Positions 1 to 11,355 of a stretch of 64,000 nucleotides of DNA are shown here, piece after piece. Positions within the stretch are counted from its first letter, which is position 1; each line of letters opens with the position of its first letter. The position numbers were made by a program, and so were the translations under genes. Location: NCBI GenBank assembly GCA_021234155.1, contig JAJEKV010000396.1, positions 1 to 64,000 of the forward strand. The letters run 5' to 3'. Under the pieces are notes generated by a model. That model worked only from the letters and a program-made list of their open reading frames with translations. It had not been told where the DNA came from and did no database searches. The DNA is from Isoetes taiwanensis (lineage: Eukaryota; Streptophyta; Lycopodiopsida; Isoetales; Isoetaceae).

Positions 1-1112
1 TCGGCACCCTTCCCCAAGTCAAACGCAGGCCGACCCATCCCCACAAGAGGGGAGAGTCCTGACCCCAAGAGGCGGGATCCAGTTCTCGAGGTGCTCTCTT
101 CCCTCGGCAGCCACTGGGGGCTGCACGCTAATGACCACCCCTCCCTTGTTGCTCCTCTATCCGATCACCGCTGGATCCTCCGTCAGGGCCCTCTTCTGAA
201 GCACCCAAAGATTCCGTGATCGGGTCCGGAGAGAATCCAGTCAAAACCGCTAAGGCCCCGGAATGGGCCTTGCAGAAACCGGGCAGTTCTTTGTCGCTCG
301 GCACCGGGAGGCCCGAATGGCAAATCGCACTTCGGCTAAATCGTCCTGGAATGCAAATTACCCTAGGGGAGCAAGTTACAAGGTCGGTTTTTGCGTAAAG
401 AAAGAACACTCACGCCTCCACGACAAGATCCCCGCATCCACATCCTAGGCCAATTGACTACGAAAGTGTGTGATGGAAGTGAGCTACTTTGGCGCTTCTT
501 GAGGTCGGTGGTTCGCCACGGAACTTGGTCCCTGTGGCAACGCCGACGCTTCGAGTCCATTGGCAGAGCCAAATCGCGATTCTCTGAGAGGGAGGTCGCC
601 TCACCGCCCCTGTGGCCTTGGGGAGAGGAAATTCGCAAGCACCGGGGATTTAGGGTCCGCGTTTCAAGGCCAACACCCCCACCCACGCCAAGTCACGGGC
701 AAAGGTCCCACCACCGACAGCGAGAGGGCCTCCAAAAACGCAAAACCCCGTGGGCTGCCGTGTTCTAGAAGGGTTTCGCGCTTTGGGGGCCGAGACTTGG
801 TCTGCTGCACTGGGACCGGCCCGAAGCCGCAGCCGAGAATACGGAGCAAGGGGAACTGACGGAGCGGAGTTTGGGCCTGTCCTCCTCCCCGATGTGGCAA
901 GTAGAAGTCTGGGGGGCTTTGGTAAAGTGGCAAGACATTCATAAATTCGCAATTAATGCATTGTAATTTTAAAATAAATTCTGATTTTTGCCGCCTGGAA
1001 TCCTAATCCATTTCAAAGACACAGCCCAATTTTCTAAATTTTTCGGAGAAGGTCTAGGTCAAAGGGTTAAGATAGAACTGCTCTGTGGGCAGCCCGCTGT
1101 GGGCAACCAAGC
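1..1112. repeat. Alpha unit 1
   Basis: First and most complete copy in array 1. It runs from the CCTTCCCCAAGTCAAA landmark at the window edge to the GGTCTAGGTCAAAGGGTTA landmark near 1050 and the start of the next copy. The left edge may be cut by the window. Confidence 0.8.
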
Positions 1113-2164
1113 CGCACCTTCCCCCAAGTCAAACGAGGCCGACCTTGCGGTGGATCCTCACAAGAGGGGAGAGTCCCACCCCAAGAGGCGGGATCCAAAA
1201 GTTCCCCGGGTGCCTCTTTCCTCGGCCAGCCTCCTGGGTTGCACGCTAATGACCACCTCCCCGAGCCCTGCTCTATCCCGACCGTGATCCTCCGCTCAGG
1301 CCCCCTCTTCGAAGGCCCAAAAGATTCCGTGATCGTCGGGAGAACTTGTCAACCGCTGGGCGCCCCCCGAAAACGGCCTTTGTAGAAACCGCAAAGGTTT
1401 GTCGTCAAAAGACCGGGAGGTTCGAATGGCAAATCGACCTCGCTAAATCGTCCGAATGGCGAAAACCCTAAGGAGCAAGTTACAAGGGTCGGTTTTGCAA
1501 AAGAAAGAAAACACTCCTTTCCACGACAGTATCCCCGCATCCACATCCTAGGCCAATTCGACTACGAAAGGTGATGGAAGTGAGCTACTTTGGCTTCTGA
1601 GGTCGGGTGGTCTTCTGGCCAATGAACTGGTCCCCAGGGCAACGCCGACGCCATAGGAGTCCATTGGCGTAGTCAAATCATGATTCGAGAGGGGAGGTCG
1701 CCTCGCCCGGCCCCTCGCGGCCCTGGGAGAGGAAATTCGGCGCAGCACCGGGATTTTAGGGTCCGTGTCAAGGCCAACACCCCCACTCATCGCCAAGTCA
1801 CATGCCAGCGTCCCTACCAATCGACAGTGAGAGGGCCTCCAAAAACGTGAAACCCCGCGGGCTGCCGTGTTCTAGAAGGGTTTGCGCTAGTCGGTGACTT
1901 GGTCTCTGCACTTGGGACCGGGCCGCAGAAGCCGCAGCCGAGAATATGGAGCAAGGGAATTGACGGAGCTGAGTTTGGGCCTGTCCTCCTCCCGATGTGG
2001 GCAAGTAGAAGTCGGGGCTTTTAGCGCGGCAAGACATTCATAAGCAATTCGCAATTAATGCATTGAATTAAAAATAAATTCTATTTTTTGTTACCGGATT
2101 CCTAACCCATCTCCAAACGTATCAATTTTTTTCTAAATTTTCTGGAGAAGGTCTAGGTCAAAGG
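1113..2164. repeat. Alpha unit 2
   Basis: Carries the full set of alpha landmarks in the same order as unit 1. It ends at the GGTCTAGGTCAAAGGGTTA landmark, after which the sequence continues into the gamma segment instead of another alpha head. Confidence 0.8.
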
Positions 2165-2510
2165 GTTAGCTAAGGTCAAAAGGAATGGAGTTTGTGATCG
2201 TTGTACTTGGGGTTGACCTTTATTCGCGGGACGCTATACTTGGTCTAAGATTGCATTGAGAATATAAGCATCATAACTATTAGAATGAAGATAAATGATT
2301 ACGTAAAAGCATCATAACTACTAGAATGAAGATAAATGATTACGTAAAAGCAAAAGACTAGTGCTGGTTGGGGCTAGATTTGGTTGCTTTGTGATGATGG
2401 TTGTGTTTCAATATCAAGGCATATGGATAGCGAAAGAATGCCCTTGTTCAACCAGGATCAAGCCCCTAAAGCTATTTGACATGGATGGCATAATTAACTT
2501 GTAATGAACC
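2165..2510. repeat. Gamma segment, AT-rich alternative to the alpha head
   Basis: An AT-rich stretch replaces the alpha head after the alpha tail. It holds a 42 bp direct repeat beginning AAGCATCATAACTA (2266 and about 2307), then GTGATGATGGTTGTGTTTCA and a conserved end CTATTTGACATGGATGGCAT. The same segment recurs at 17239, 20130 and, in part, at 5191 and 23541. It is always joined to alpha sequence, so alpha and gamma belong to one composite repeat. Function unknown. Confidence 0.8.
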
Positions 2511-3266
2511 CACTGTGGGCAAGCAACTTCCTGGGAGTTTAGGTCCCAAAGGCCAACACCCCCCACTCCATGTCAAGATAACGAAACAGTTCACAAATTC
2601 CAAGGAGAGGGCCTCCAACCTAGAACCCCGGTGGACGCCGATGTGATGGAAGGGTTTTGGCTTTGGGAGCCGAAGTTTGGTTCTCGCCACGTAGTCTTGG
2701 TCCCTAGGGCAACGCCGACGCTTCGGAGTCCATTGGCAGAGCCACAAATCGCTAGCTCGAGAGGGGAGGTCGCCTGCCCGGCCCCTGTGGCCTGGGGAGA
2801 GAAATTCGGGGCAAGCACTCGGGATTTTAGGTCCGCGGGCCAACACCCCACTCCATCGCCAAGCGCACGCTAGTCCCGCCACTAACTGACAAGGAGAGGG
2901 CCTCCAAAAACGTAAACCCCGTGGGGTTGCCATGTTCTAGAAAAGGGTTTGTTTTGGGGGCCGAGACTTGGTCCTGCACTTGGGACTCTGGCCGAGAAGC
3001 CGCAGCCGCAGAATACGAGCAAGGAACCGACGAGCGGAGTTTTTGGGCTTGTCCTCCTCCCCGATGTGGCAAGTAGAAGTGGGGCGCTTTTGGCTGGCAA
3101 GACATTCATAAATTCAAGTTCGCAATTAATGCATTGTAGGAAAATAAATTCTGATTTTTGCCGGAATCCTAATCCATTTCCAGCAAACATCACGCCCCAT
3201 TTTCAAAAATTTTTGGAGAAGGTCTAGGTCAGATGGGTTAGCATTAGAACGGTTCCGGGCAGCCCG
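2511..3266. repeat. Alpha unit 3 (second half, partly rearranged)
   Basis: Starts inside the unit at a GGCCAACACCCC landmark, repeats that section (about 2548 and 2840), then runs through the alpha tail to the next head. The head half of the unit is absent. Confidence 0.7.
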
Positions 3267-4345
3267 CGTATAAAACCGAAAGCCGCACCCTTTCCCCAAG
3301 TCAAACGAGGCCGACCTTGCAGGATCCCTCACAAGAGGGGAGAGTCCTAACCCCAAGAGGTGGGGTCCAAAAAGTTCCCCGCAGGCAGCCTCTTCCCGGC
3401 AGCCGCCCTGGGTCGCGACGCTTAATGACCACCTCCTCCTCGAGCTCCTGCTCCTCTATCCTAATCGCTGATCTCCCGTAGGGGCCCCTCTTCGAGAAGG
3501 CCCAAAAGATTCCGTGACGGTCCTGAGAACTTGTCAAACCGCTGGGCGCCCCGAGGCCTTACCAGAAAACCGGGCTGTCTTTGTCGGGCACGGGGAGGTT
3601 CTAATGGGAACTACTCCTCGCCAAATCAGTCCGAATGGCGAAATTACCCTAGGGAGCAAAGCGGCAAAGGTCGGTTTTGGCAAAAGAAAGAACACCACGC
3701 CTCCACGACAAGATATCCCGCATCCACATCCTAGGCCATTGACTACAGTGTGATGGAAGTGAGCTACTTTGGCGCTTCTTTGAGGTCGCGGTGGTCTTCC
3801 TCACACGAACTTGGTCCCTGTGGCAACGCCGACGTTGCCGGGGAGTCCATTGGCGTGAGTCAACCGCATTCCCGAGAGGGGAGGTCGCCTCGTCCAACCC
3901 CGTGGGCCTTGGGGAGAGGAATTTGGGCAAGCCTGGGGATTTTAGGGTCCGTGCTCAAGGCCAACACCCCCACTCCACGCCAAGTCACGCAAGTAAGGTC
4001 CCGCCCGGGACCGACAGAGAGGGCCTCCAAAACGTGAACCCCGTGGGCTGCCGTGCTCTAGAAGGGTTTGGCGCTTTGGGGTGAGACTTGGTCTGCTGCA
4101 CTTGGGACTCGGCCGAGGAGCCGCAGCCAAGAATACGGAGCAAGGGGAACCACCTGGGTTTTGAGTTTGGGCCCGCCCTCCTCCGATGTGGCAAGTAGAA
4201 GCCTGGGGCTTTTGCAAAGTGGCAAGACATTCATAAATTCGGGCATTAATGCATTGTACGAAAATAAATTCTGATTTTTCCAGCCTGAATCCTAATCCAT
4301 CTCCATCACAACAGCCAAATTTTAAATTTTGGAGAAGGTCTAGGT
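3267..4345. repeat. Alpha unit 4
   Basis: Complete alpha unit with all landmarks. Its end grades into the mosaic at 4346. Confidence 0.8.
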
Positions 4346-4700
4346 CAAAGGGTTAAGGTCAACGGAATGGCAGTTAGGGATCGAAGGGCACCCTTCCCCA
4401 AGTCAAAAAGACCTTGTGGATCCTCACAAGAGGGGGAGAGTCCTGACCCCAAGAGAATGGATCGTTTACTTGGGGTTAACCTAGAATGACCCCACCTTGG
4501 CGCCCGTTCCAAAAGACTAGTTGGTCGGCCCCTTCGGGAAGGCCCAAAGATTCCTGTGATGATGGGTCCGTGAGAATATCAAACATATGGGCGCCCGGAG
4601 AGAGAATGCCCTTGTAGAAACCTAATCTTGTCGCTATTTGACATGGAGGGCATATTAACTTAAAATGAACTAACCCCAAATCGTCCGGAATTTTAAATTC
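4346..4700. repeat. Interleaved alpha/gamma mosaic
   Basis: Blocks of 10-60 nt that match the alpha head alternate with blocks that match gamma, always in the colinear order of both parents. Examples are gamma-like GGAATGGCAGTT, alpha-like CACCCTTCCCCAAGTCAAA, gamma-like TACTTGGGGTTAACCT, alpha-like CTTCGGGAAGGCCCAAAG, gamma-like TGTGATGATGG and gamma-like CTATTTGACATGGAGGGCAT. This is either many template switches or a merged consensus of two repeats. Confidence 0.7.
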
Positions 4701-5190
4701 CCAGGGGAGCAAGTTACAAGGTCGGTTTTGCAAAGAAAGAAACACTCACGCTTCCACGACAAGATCCCGCGACCACATCCAAGCCACCGACGAGTGTGAT
4801 GGAAGCGGGTTTTGGCGTTTTGGAGTTTCGGTGGCTCGGCCACCGGAATTGGTTCCTAGGGCAACGCCGACGCCTGAGTCCATTGGTAGCCAAATCGCTG
4901 ACCCAGAGGGGAGGTCGCCTGGCCCGGCCCCGTGGCCTGGGGAGAGGAAACGGGCAGCCCTGGGTCCGTGGTTCAAGGCCAACACCCCCAATCCACTTAC
5001 AAGCAGGTCCCCGGACCGACAGAGGGCTCTCCAAACGTAAACCCGCAATAAGCAGTTCTGCAAAGGCTGGGTTTGGCGCTTGGGGTCGGTGACTTGGTCT
5101 CTGCACTTGGGACTCCGGGTCAGAGCCGCAACAGAATATTGCATTGGATAAAGGGGGTGACTTGCAGTTCTAGAAGGGTTTTTGTTTTGG
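4701..5190. repeat. Alpha unit 5 (partial)
   Basis: Carries the middle landmarks (GAGCAAGTTACAAGGTCGG through TTCTAGAAGGGTTT) with many deletions. Around 5040-5190 it again looks like a blend with gamma or beta sequence before it meets the beta segment. Confidence 0.65.
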
Positions 5191-5787
5191 TTTTTACGCT
5201 CCCCTAAAGCTATTTGACATGGATGGCATAACTAACTTGTAATGGTAGTTTGTTTTCGAAACAATTGTACCTTGATGAAAGATTGCTTCATAGTTTCCAA
5301 GTGAAAAATTTTTAATGTGTCCCTTAGCCTTATTTGCCCCACGGTCAAAGACTAGCCTTTTTCGATGCACACTCTTTTGGTTATGCATTTTATTGCATTT
5401 ATGGTTTATAAATTCATAGTTAATGCATGGCATGGAATTAAATTATGGTTTTGGTCAGGTGGCTTCCATGGTCATCACCCCGGGGGAAAATTTCCAAAAA
5501 TTTTCGGATAAGGTTGACCCAAAGCGTTGGGGTTAGAGCGGTTAAGGGCCCGTTGTTGAGGCAAGCATGGTAGCACCCTTCCCCAAGTCAAACAAAGGCG
5601 ACTTTGAATGGCCACCTGTAGTGGGGAGAGTCGTCAAATCGAGGGAGGCGGACCCCAAAAATGTTCTCGGCGACTGTTGCAGCCCCCACAAGGGCTGTAT
5701 GCTAATGAACACCCTCCCGAAGCTCGGTTCCCCTATATATCAAACCGTTGAATCCTCCGGGTTCAAGGATCCCCCTCGGAATTTATT
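5191..5787. repeat. Gamma end plus 'beta' segment (diverged alpha tail and head)
   Basis: Begins with the gamma end CTATTTGACATGGATGGCAT, then a stretch (CAATTGTACCTTGATGAAAG onwards) shared with 23620-24190. The second part follows the alpha tail-to-head layout at lower identity: TAATGCATGGCATG for TAATGCATTGTACG, then CACCCTTCCCCAAGTCAAA. I take beta as an older relative of alpha. Confidence 0.7.
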
Positions 5788-5820
5788 CAAATAAGCCTAG
5801 GGACAAACTTTAATGAGCTT

Positions 5821-5960
5821 CACATTAAAAAAAAGATGCAAAAAACAATTGCGTCGCTTTAACAAAATCATCGCGGGGGCGTCGCAAAATGCGGGAGGTT
5901 TGAAATAACGTCGCATGCGGCGTGGCGTTGATCGACATCGGCCATGGTAATATTTTGAAC
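5821..5960. repeat. 5' subterminal region of the CACTA-like element
   Basis: Contains degraded versions of the GTCGC and GTCGCATGCG motifs (near 5851, 5880 and 5911). The same block is better preserved in the second copy at 24453-24610. In CACTA elements such subterminal repeats bind the accessory transposase protein; that role here is inferred. Confidence 0.5.
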
Positions 5961-6112
5961 CCGCGGGTGACGGCTTTCCGGAACTTCTTTTTGCCCTACT
6001 TCTTGAGGTTCTTGGGCGATCCTGGCGCTAGTACCGATCTACACCGCAAGCAACTATTCTAAGGTTAGTATATCATGTTTTTTTTTTTAGATTGAATAGG
6101 TTTTTGGATTGA

Positions 6113-6850
6113 ATGGTGCATGCCCAACCTTTCCTCTTTTTTGGTTTCCTTTCCTTCCTCTTCTTCTTTGTTCTTGATTTTTTTTTTCTTCCCATTCTTC
6201 CATGCCTCGTTCATTCTTCCTCCTTCTTTCTTTCTCATGCTTCATTTCTTCCTCATTCTTCCTCATGCTTCATTTCTTCCTCCTTCTTCCATGCTTCATT
6301 CTTTCCTCATTCTTTCTTCCCATATTTCTTCTTTCCTCATTTCTTTCTCATTCTTTCTTCCTCATTCTTTCTCATTTCTTTCTTCCTCATGCTTTCTCAT
6401 TCTTTATTCCTCCTCTTTCTCATTCTTCCTCATTCTTTCTCATTTCTTGCTTTCTCATTTCTTTCTCATGCTTTCTCATTTCTTTCTCATTTCTTTCTCA
6501 TGCTTTCTCATTTGTTTCTCATTTCCATTCTTTCTCATGCTTTCTCATTCCTCATTCTTTCCCCTCCCTTCCCTCATTTCTTTCTTCTCTTCCCTTCCTT
6601 ATTCTTCATTTTTTTTCATTTCTTATTCTTCATTCTTTTTAATTTCATTTCTTCATTCTTCATTTGTTTCTTATTCTTTCCTTTTCTTCCTCCCTTTCCA
6701 TTCGATCCTTTTCTTTCCCTTCCCTTATTTCTTCCTTCCATTCTATTCCCTTCCCTTCTCTTATTTCCTCTTATTTTTCTTCATTCTTTCTTGTTTCTTC
6801 TCTTATTTCTTCTCTATTCTATCCTTATTTCTTCTTGATGTTTTCTTCTT
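6113..6850 (+). repeat. Pyrimidine-rich tract with TTTCTCAT motif
   Basis: About 740 nt in which the plus strand is almost entirely C and T, built on variations of TTTCTCAT and CTTTCTCATGC. All three frames are open for long stretches and give Ser/Phe/Leu-rich translations, as expected from composition alone, so no protein is called. The tract is shared with 24778-25274, where it is shorter. Confidence 0.85.
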
Positions 6851-7009
6851 TGTTCTTATTCTTCTAATGCTTTGTTACTTACATTTGCGACTTTTTCTAT
6901 TACGATTTGGACCAGCGGGATCTTGTACCGCAGCGTCCTTATTTTGGTAAGTAGTTGATCGCACTTGCATTTTATTTTTTTATAGTTTTAAGTAGGTTAA
7001 AAAATTGAT

Positions 7010-7390
7010 GGGTGGCTTGTTCAAGGGCGAATTCGGCTCCACCTAGAGTGGGGAGGACCATGTGCCGGGTTGAAGTCCACTTTCACTACAATCATAAATG
7101 TTTCCTAGGTTAATGGTGGCTTGTTCAAGGGCGCACGGTCGGCTCCACCTAGAGTGGAGGGACCACGTGCCGAGTTCAAGTCACTTCGATTCCACTTGTT
7201 TTTTTTTTAGGTTTAAAATAAAATTGTAGTGGCTTGTTCAAAGAACGCAGTCGGCTCCACCTTGCGTGGAGAGGACTGGGTGTCGGGTCCAAGTCCACTT
7301 TTCTTCTCATTCTTAGGTAGATGTGGCTACGGCAAGGACATGGTCGGCTCCCATGCAGTGGGAGGACCCGGTGTTGGGCCTTAGTTCACG
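7010..7390. repeat. Four-copy GGCTTGTTCAAGGGCG repeat
   Basis: Four diverged copies of a roughly 75 bp block lie at about 7010-7083, 7114-7185, 7228-7301 and 7323-7390, separated by unrelated AT-rich spacers. Each holds GGCTTGTTCAAGG (weak in copy 4), GTCGGCTCCACC and a GGACCACGTGCCGGGT-like end. Blocks are conserved while spacers are not. Confidence 0.8.
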
Positions 7391-7404
7391 TTATTGTCGA
7401 TTTT

Positions 7405-8000
7405 AGCTAGAGGTAGCTAGGGCTAGGTTAAGTTAACGATGGCTGGATGATTCCCTTCACACCGTGCTAGTTAAAAAAAAAAATAGGTTAGGCTAACTTA
7501 ATGTAGTACTAATTCACACTAAAAGCGTTGGTAAAAAAATAACAACTAATTAACTAAATTATTTTGAACATGTCTAGTTAAGTTAGTCAAAGGCATAAAA
7601 ATTATATGTACAATTAACTAAACTTAAAGTGACCTCTATAGTGCTAATTTCTAATTTTAGTTAATTTTTAGTTAATTTTGCTAACTAATCAGAACAAGGT
7701 GCGAAGATAAGTTTAGGTAGTGTTTTTGGTTAAAAAGTTAACTAAATTTTGGGACTATCTGCTAACTAATTAACTAATGTCTGAATGTAAATTGAGTGGG
7801 TGCGAATACCCTAATCTAACCTATTTAGTTTTCTTGTTTCTTCTTTTTTTTTCTTGCTTTTGGGGGCGGGGGGGGTCGGATAAGGTATTAGTCGCCATAG
7901 GGCGTGTTATAAGTAATGATTATATAGTGCATACATGTTTGATATTGTCGTATTATGTTGCATTTACTTTGTGCATGCTTGGCTTTTGTATTCATTATTT
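7405..8000. other. AT-rich interior without recognised coding
   Basis: Rich in TTAACTAA and TTAGTTAA strings, which look like degenerate short repeats. A short open frame at 7777-8052 has no recognisable domain. I see no gene here. Confidence 0.6.
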
Positions 8001-9540
8001 TTGTTTTGTTTGTAGGCATAAAATGGCCTCGATGGAGACGAGAGATGCTTAGTGAAATTGGGCGCATCCTCATCAATCACATATCGCCTGGGCCAGGCCG
8101 GAGCGACATATGCAAGCGATGTCAGAATTAACCGTTTTGTAGCATCGGTTGAGAAAGAATGTCGGTCGAATTATGTGGGAGGTGGCGAGCATGAGTCGAG
8201 TTGGAAGATATGATGAGAAAAGAACTTAAAGTCTTGGGTTTGCAATCGAGCGAATTGAGGATGCTACTTAAGTATAAAGTGCCACTTATGAGCCCCTATC
8301 TTTGAGGCATCATTGGGACGATGGGCTAATTCGTGGCGAAGTGCAAGGTCCCCTTAAAGATCACAAGATGGCGATGCTTGGGTCTCAATGATGAACATGT
8401 GAAGGAGTTAGATAGTCTTATCCATGGTGGGAGCTCTATTGGTGCGGGGGCTAGATTATCATTACATGCTCATGATAAATGTCTTTGCATTTATTAATGA
8501 CATTCTGTGGATCTTGTTGGAGTTATAAAGTGCATTGGTAGTAAACAAGGCGCGGATATACCAAATCGGATCTTGGGAACCCATACTTTAATCAAGATGA
8601 TTATTATCGGCATTATGTGGAGAGGCCAAGATAGAGGCGTGCATCATGGTTGTTGGGTGACAAGTATATCCGTTTCAAGAGCCCAAGTCCAGCATTGGCC
8701 CACCCTTGGACTTGCCCACAGGGTCTTTTGTGGAGATGAGCCACGAGGGGACCAATGGTAGTCCTGCCATTCATGAATGGAGGAACCTTTGCGAGAATTA
8801 CTTGACCATCTTAGGGGCCAATTCTCTTCTTATAGGAGATGGTCAAATGCAATGCATAGTGCTCCAAGAAGGGCTGATATGAAGATAAGTGCGGAGTGGA
8901 AAGCCAAAATGAGACTCGTGTATAAATGCGTCCCGAAATAGCTCTCGCTCTTGCGGGAAGGAGTCTATGCCATCCACGCTCGGGTTGGACACACACAAAG
9001 CTCAATTGCAAAGGGTCAAACTCCATTTTGATGACTCCTTACAAATGTGTGGGTGGCTATTGGTGATTGGGACCACGACCCTCACCTTTTTTTTGCAAGG
9101 GCGAATGCCCAAATTGAAGAGCCGTTATACACTACAAGATGGAGCAGTGCGATATCCTTGGTGGGAGAAGAGAGTTTTTACATCATCATCGGATGACCAA
9201 GCATCATGGGGGCATGAGATATCGACATATATTCCACTGGGCTACATTACGAGATGCTCCTTGATTTTGTCCGAGGCAATGCGGCTTATGGGGTTGTGTG
9301 TTGAGATAAACCCAACCGGCCAGATACTCTAGCACATTGGACATCATCCAACATATGAAGGTCAAATGATGATGGATAGAGCTGGTGCACATGGATCGCC
9401 CATCTATTGCTTTCGCGTCGTCGATGTGTTCAAAGCAGCAGGGCTTTCTTACGATATAGTTGTGAGAGAGGCGACATATGAAGTGTGGTGATCCACTTGA
9501 GATGGCTAAGCTCTTTGTTAAATGCTTGCAAAGTGATTAA
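8001..9540 (+). pseudogene. Decayed coding remnant inside the CACTA-like element
   Basis: Plus-strand stretches read like protein in short runs broken by stops and frame changes. The longest convincing run, about 8678-8877, contains GPPLDLPTGSFVEMSHEG and then HEWRNLCENYLTILGA. Another run at about 9380-9490 ends in FKAAGLSYDIVVREATYEVW. Base composition is higher in G+C than the flanks, as expected for old coding sequence. I do not recognise the protein; a transposon ORF or a plant-mobile-domain-like captured gene are both possible. Confidence 0.4.
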
Positions 9541-9679
9541 TATAATTTTGTCTTCCTATTTGAGGCTTGTTGCAACCAATAAATGTTTTTTAGTCAAAAT
9601 TACTAATGAAAAAAGTAATTTATTAATCAAAAAAATTATTATTAATGGTAAATAAATTATTAATCATAACTTGTAGATA

Positions 9680-9990
9680 AAGTGTCGCTACAGACGTCAA
9701 ACCCTAGGTTTTGTGTGCTACATCATCAAACCCTAGATTGTAAATGCCATGTGGCACAATCTAGGGTTTGATGATGATATTTCTATAATAGGGTTTGATG
9801 TTTATAACACTTACTATGATGTGGCAATAGGAAGTCGCGACGTGACACAACCTAGGGTTTGATGATGTGCCACCGCATAGCGTAGGGTTTCATGATGTGG
9901 CACTAAAAATGCCACGTGGGATAATTTAGGGTTCGATTGTATGACATGATACATGGCACGATAATATGGCAACCTAGAGTTCGATATGCA
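9680..9990. repeat. CTAGGGTTTGATGATGTGGCAC repeat cluster, both orientations
   Basis: The core CTAGGGTTTGATGATG and variants occur at least five times in about 310 nt, in both orientations, often followed by GTGGCA. One pair forms the hairpin annotated at 9721. Despite the CCCTAG content this is not a telomeric (TTTAGGG) array: the motif is longer and is not head-to-tail. Confidence 0.75.
9721..9776. repeat. Perfect 21 bp inverted repeat
   Basis: Left arm 9721-9741 (starts CATCATCAAACCC, ends GATTGT) and right arm 9756-9776 are exact reverse complements around a 14 nt loop. The loop itself contains TGCCA-TG-TGGCA, which extends the foldback. Confidence 0.9.
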
Positions 9991-11355
9991 CCCCATACCT
10001 ATATCGAGATACTTTTCTAATATAAATAAGAAGATAAGAATATAAATTTAGGTATTTATTCAAAGACACTTGTTCAAAGCTTTTCTCTCGCTAATTCTCG
10101 TTATGTTCAAATTAATATATATAGTCATGGCGGAGGCTCAATTCTTAGCGGTTTTCCTCATTGTGGCCCTCTTTCTGCTGATGCAATATTCATGGCATTA
10201 TCGTCTCCCCTCCGCCCCCGGTCAAGGCGGTCAAGGCTGCGATAAGTCTGCAGGGGCTCATTAGTGGCACATTTGAGAACCATAAAAATACTATTTTTCA
10301 TCTCTATGGTTTGTAAGTATCATTCTATTATTGCAACCAATATCATTCATGGTTATCAAATGTTTCTCTCACAATTTCTTTTGATCTAGGTGTGCTCTTT
10401 TCTCGGCGATGAATAGAGGTAATCGCAATAAATGCACGGAGGAGAATGAGCAAAGGCGAAGAAGGTAAATATTTATATAGTTTTTATTATCGCTTTACCC
10501 TCTAATTAGGTATGTGAGTTTATGCATGGGTTTTAATTTGTTGTGTAGAGGAAAGGGGCGAGTTTAGAAAATAGGAGGAGGACTCCACGAGGTAGGGGCA
10601 ATCGTCTTTGATGTTCCTCCAAGGCGCCAACCTCCACCTATCACTACACCGGCGAGGTTTGGGTATTAAGATAGTTTTTATAAAAATAATAAATAAATGA
10701 ATTGTTTTTTTGCATGATATTTTGTGCTTCTGCGACTCCTCTTAGCTCCGCCTTCCTCATAAACATGTCTCCGCCAGAGAGAGACCAAATTGCAGCATAT
10801 TTTGCCTCTTTGACACCAGCGCCCGGTTAGGCGGCCTCCGCTCCTATTCCCCAGCGACATAGTGTTGATTATCGGCCTCCACGTTCTCGCGAGAATATTG
10901 AGAATGCTAGGCGTAGTATGGACTCCGTTCTAGGCAAGAGGCGGGAACAGATTTTTCTAATGCAAGGAACTTGGAGGAAGATTTCAACGGTAAATATATA
11001 TCCACTACATTACCAAACATTTCTTTGGTTGCGGCATGTTAAAGATGCTCATTCTCTCATTACTTCCCGGTCAAAAGTAGTGGAGCAACAGACTCTAGCG
11101 TTCAAGATCGCGACGATCATCACGGGGTTCGGGATCCGAAGAACATGGTCGCTCGCGACTTGGAGAGGAAGGATCCGGCGGCGTCCCGTGTGTCGAAGAA
11201 GGCGTCCATTTCGCTTTGTTTTAGACGCGTAAGTCTGCGGGTGAATTGGCCCCGAATATACCCGACTATCATATTAATAATAATTTTTGATGTAAGTTAT
11301 GTGAACATATTATTTAAGATATCAACCTTAAATATTAGTACTTTGTCATCTAAAT
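9991..11355 (+). pseudogene. Decayed exon-like segments in the CACTA-like element
   Basis: Short plus-strand coding-like runs are separated by AT-rich, intron-like DNA: MDSVLGKRREQIFLMQGTW (from 10918) continues into KISTVNIYPLHYQTF, and FDVPPRRQPPPITTPARFG lies near 10600. Boundaries fit GT..AG introns loosely (for example AAG|GTAAAT near 10467). No domain is recognised. Confidence 0.4.

Larger units (their letters stand above)
1..5190. repeat. Array 1 of the 'alpha' repeat (unit about 1.05 kb)
   Basis: Successive copies of one GC-rich unit are recognisable by landmark strings that recur in order: CCTTCCCCAAGTCAAA, CACAAGAGGGGAGAGTC, GAGCAAGTTACAAGGTCGG, AACTTGGTCCC, GAGAGGGCCTCC, TTCTAGAAGGGTTT, GATGTGGCAAGTAGAAG, GACATTCATAAATT and GGTCTAGGTCAAAGGGTTA. 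Unit starts lie near 1, 1113, 2511 (second half only), 3267 and 4701 (partial). Copies differ by substitutions and very many 1-6 nt deletions in C/G-rich stretches. No frame stays open across copies, so I regard the unit as non-coding. It resembles no family I recognise; it could be an LTR or a satellite derived from one. Confidence 0.85.

Noticed and set aside
6113-6950. Long Ser/Phe/Leu-rich open frames in all plus frames (also 24778-25281)
   Set aside because: They follow from C/T-only composition; all three frames are open together and no domain or start context supports a protein.
9690-9990. CCCTAG/CTAGGGTTT strings as an interstitial telomere
   Set aside because: The plant telomere unit TTTAGGG is never tandem here; the repeated motif is a longer CTAGGGTTTGATGATG.
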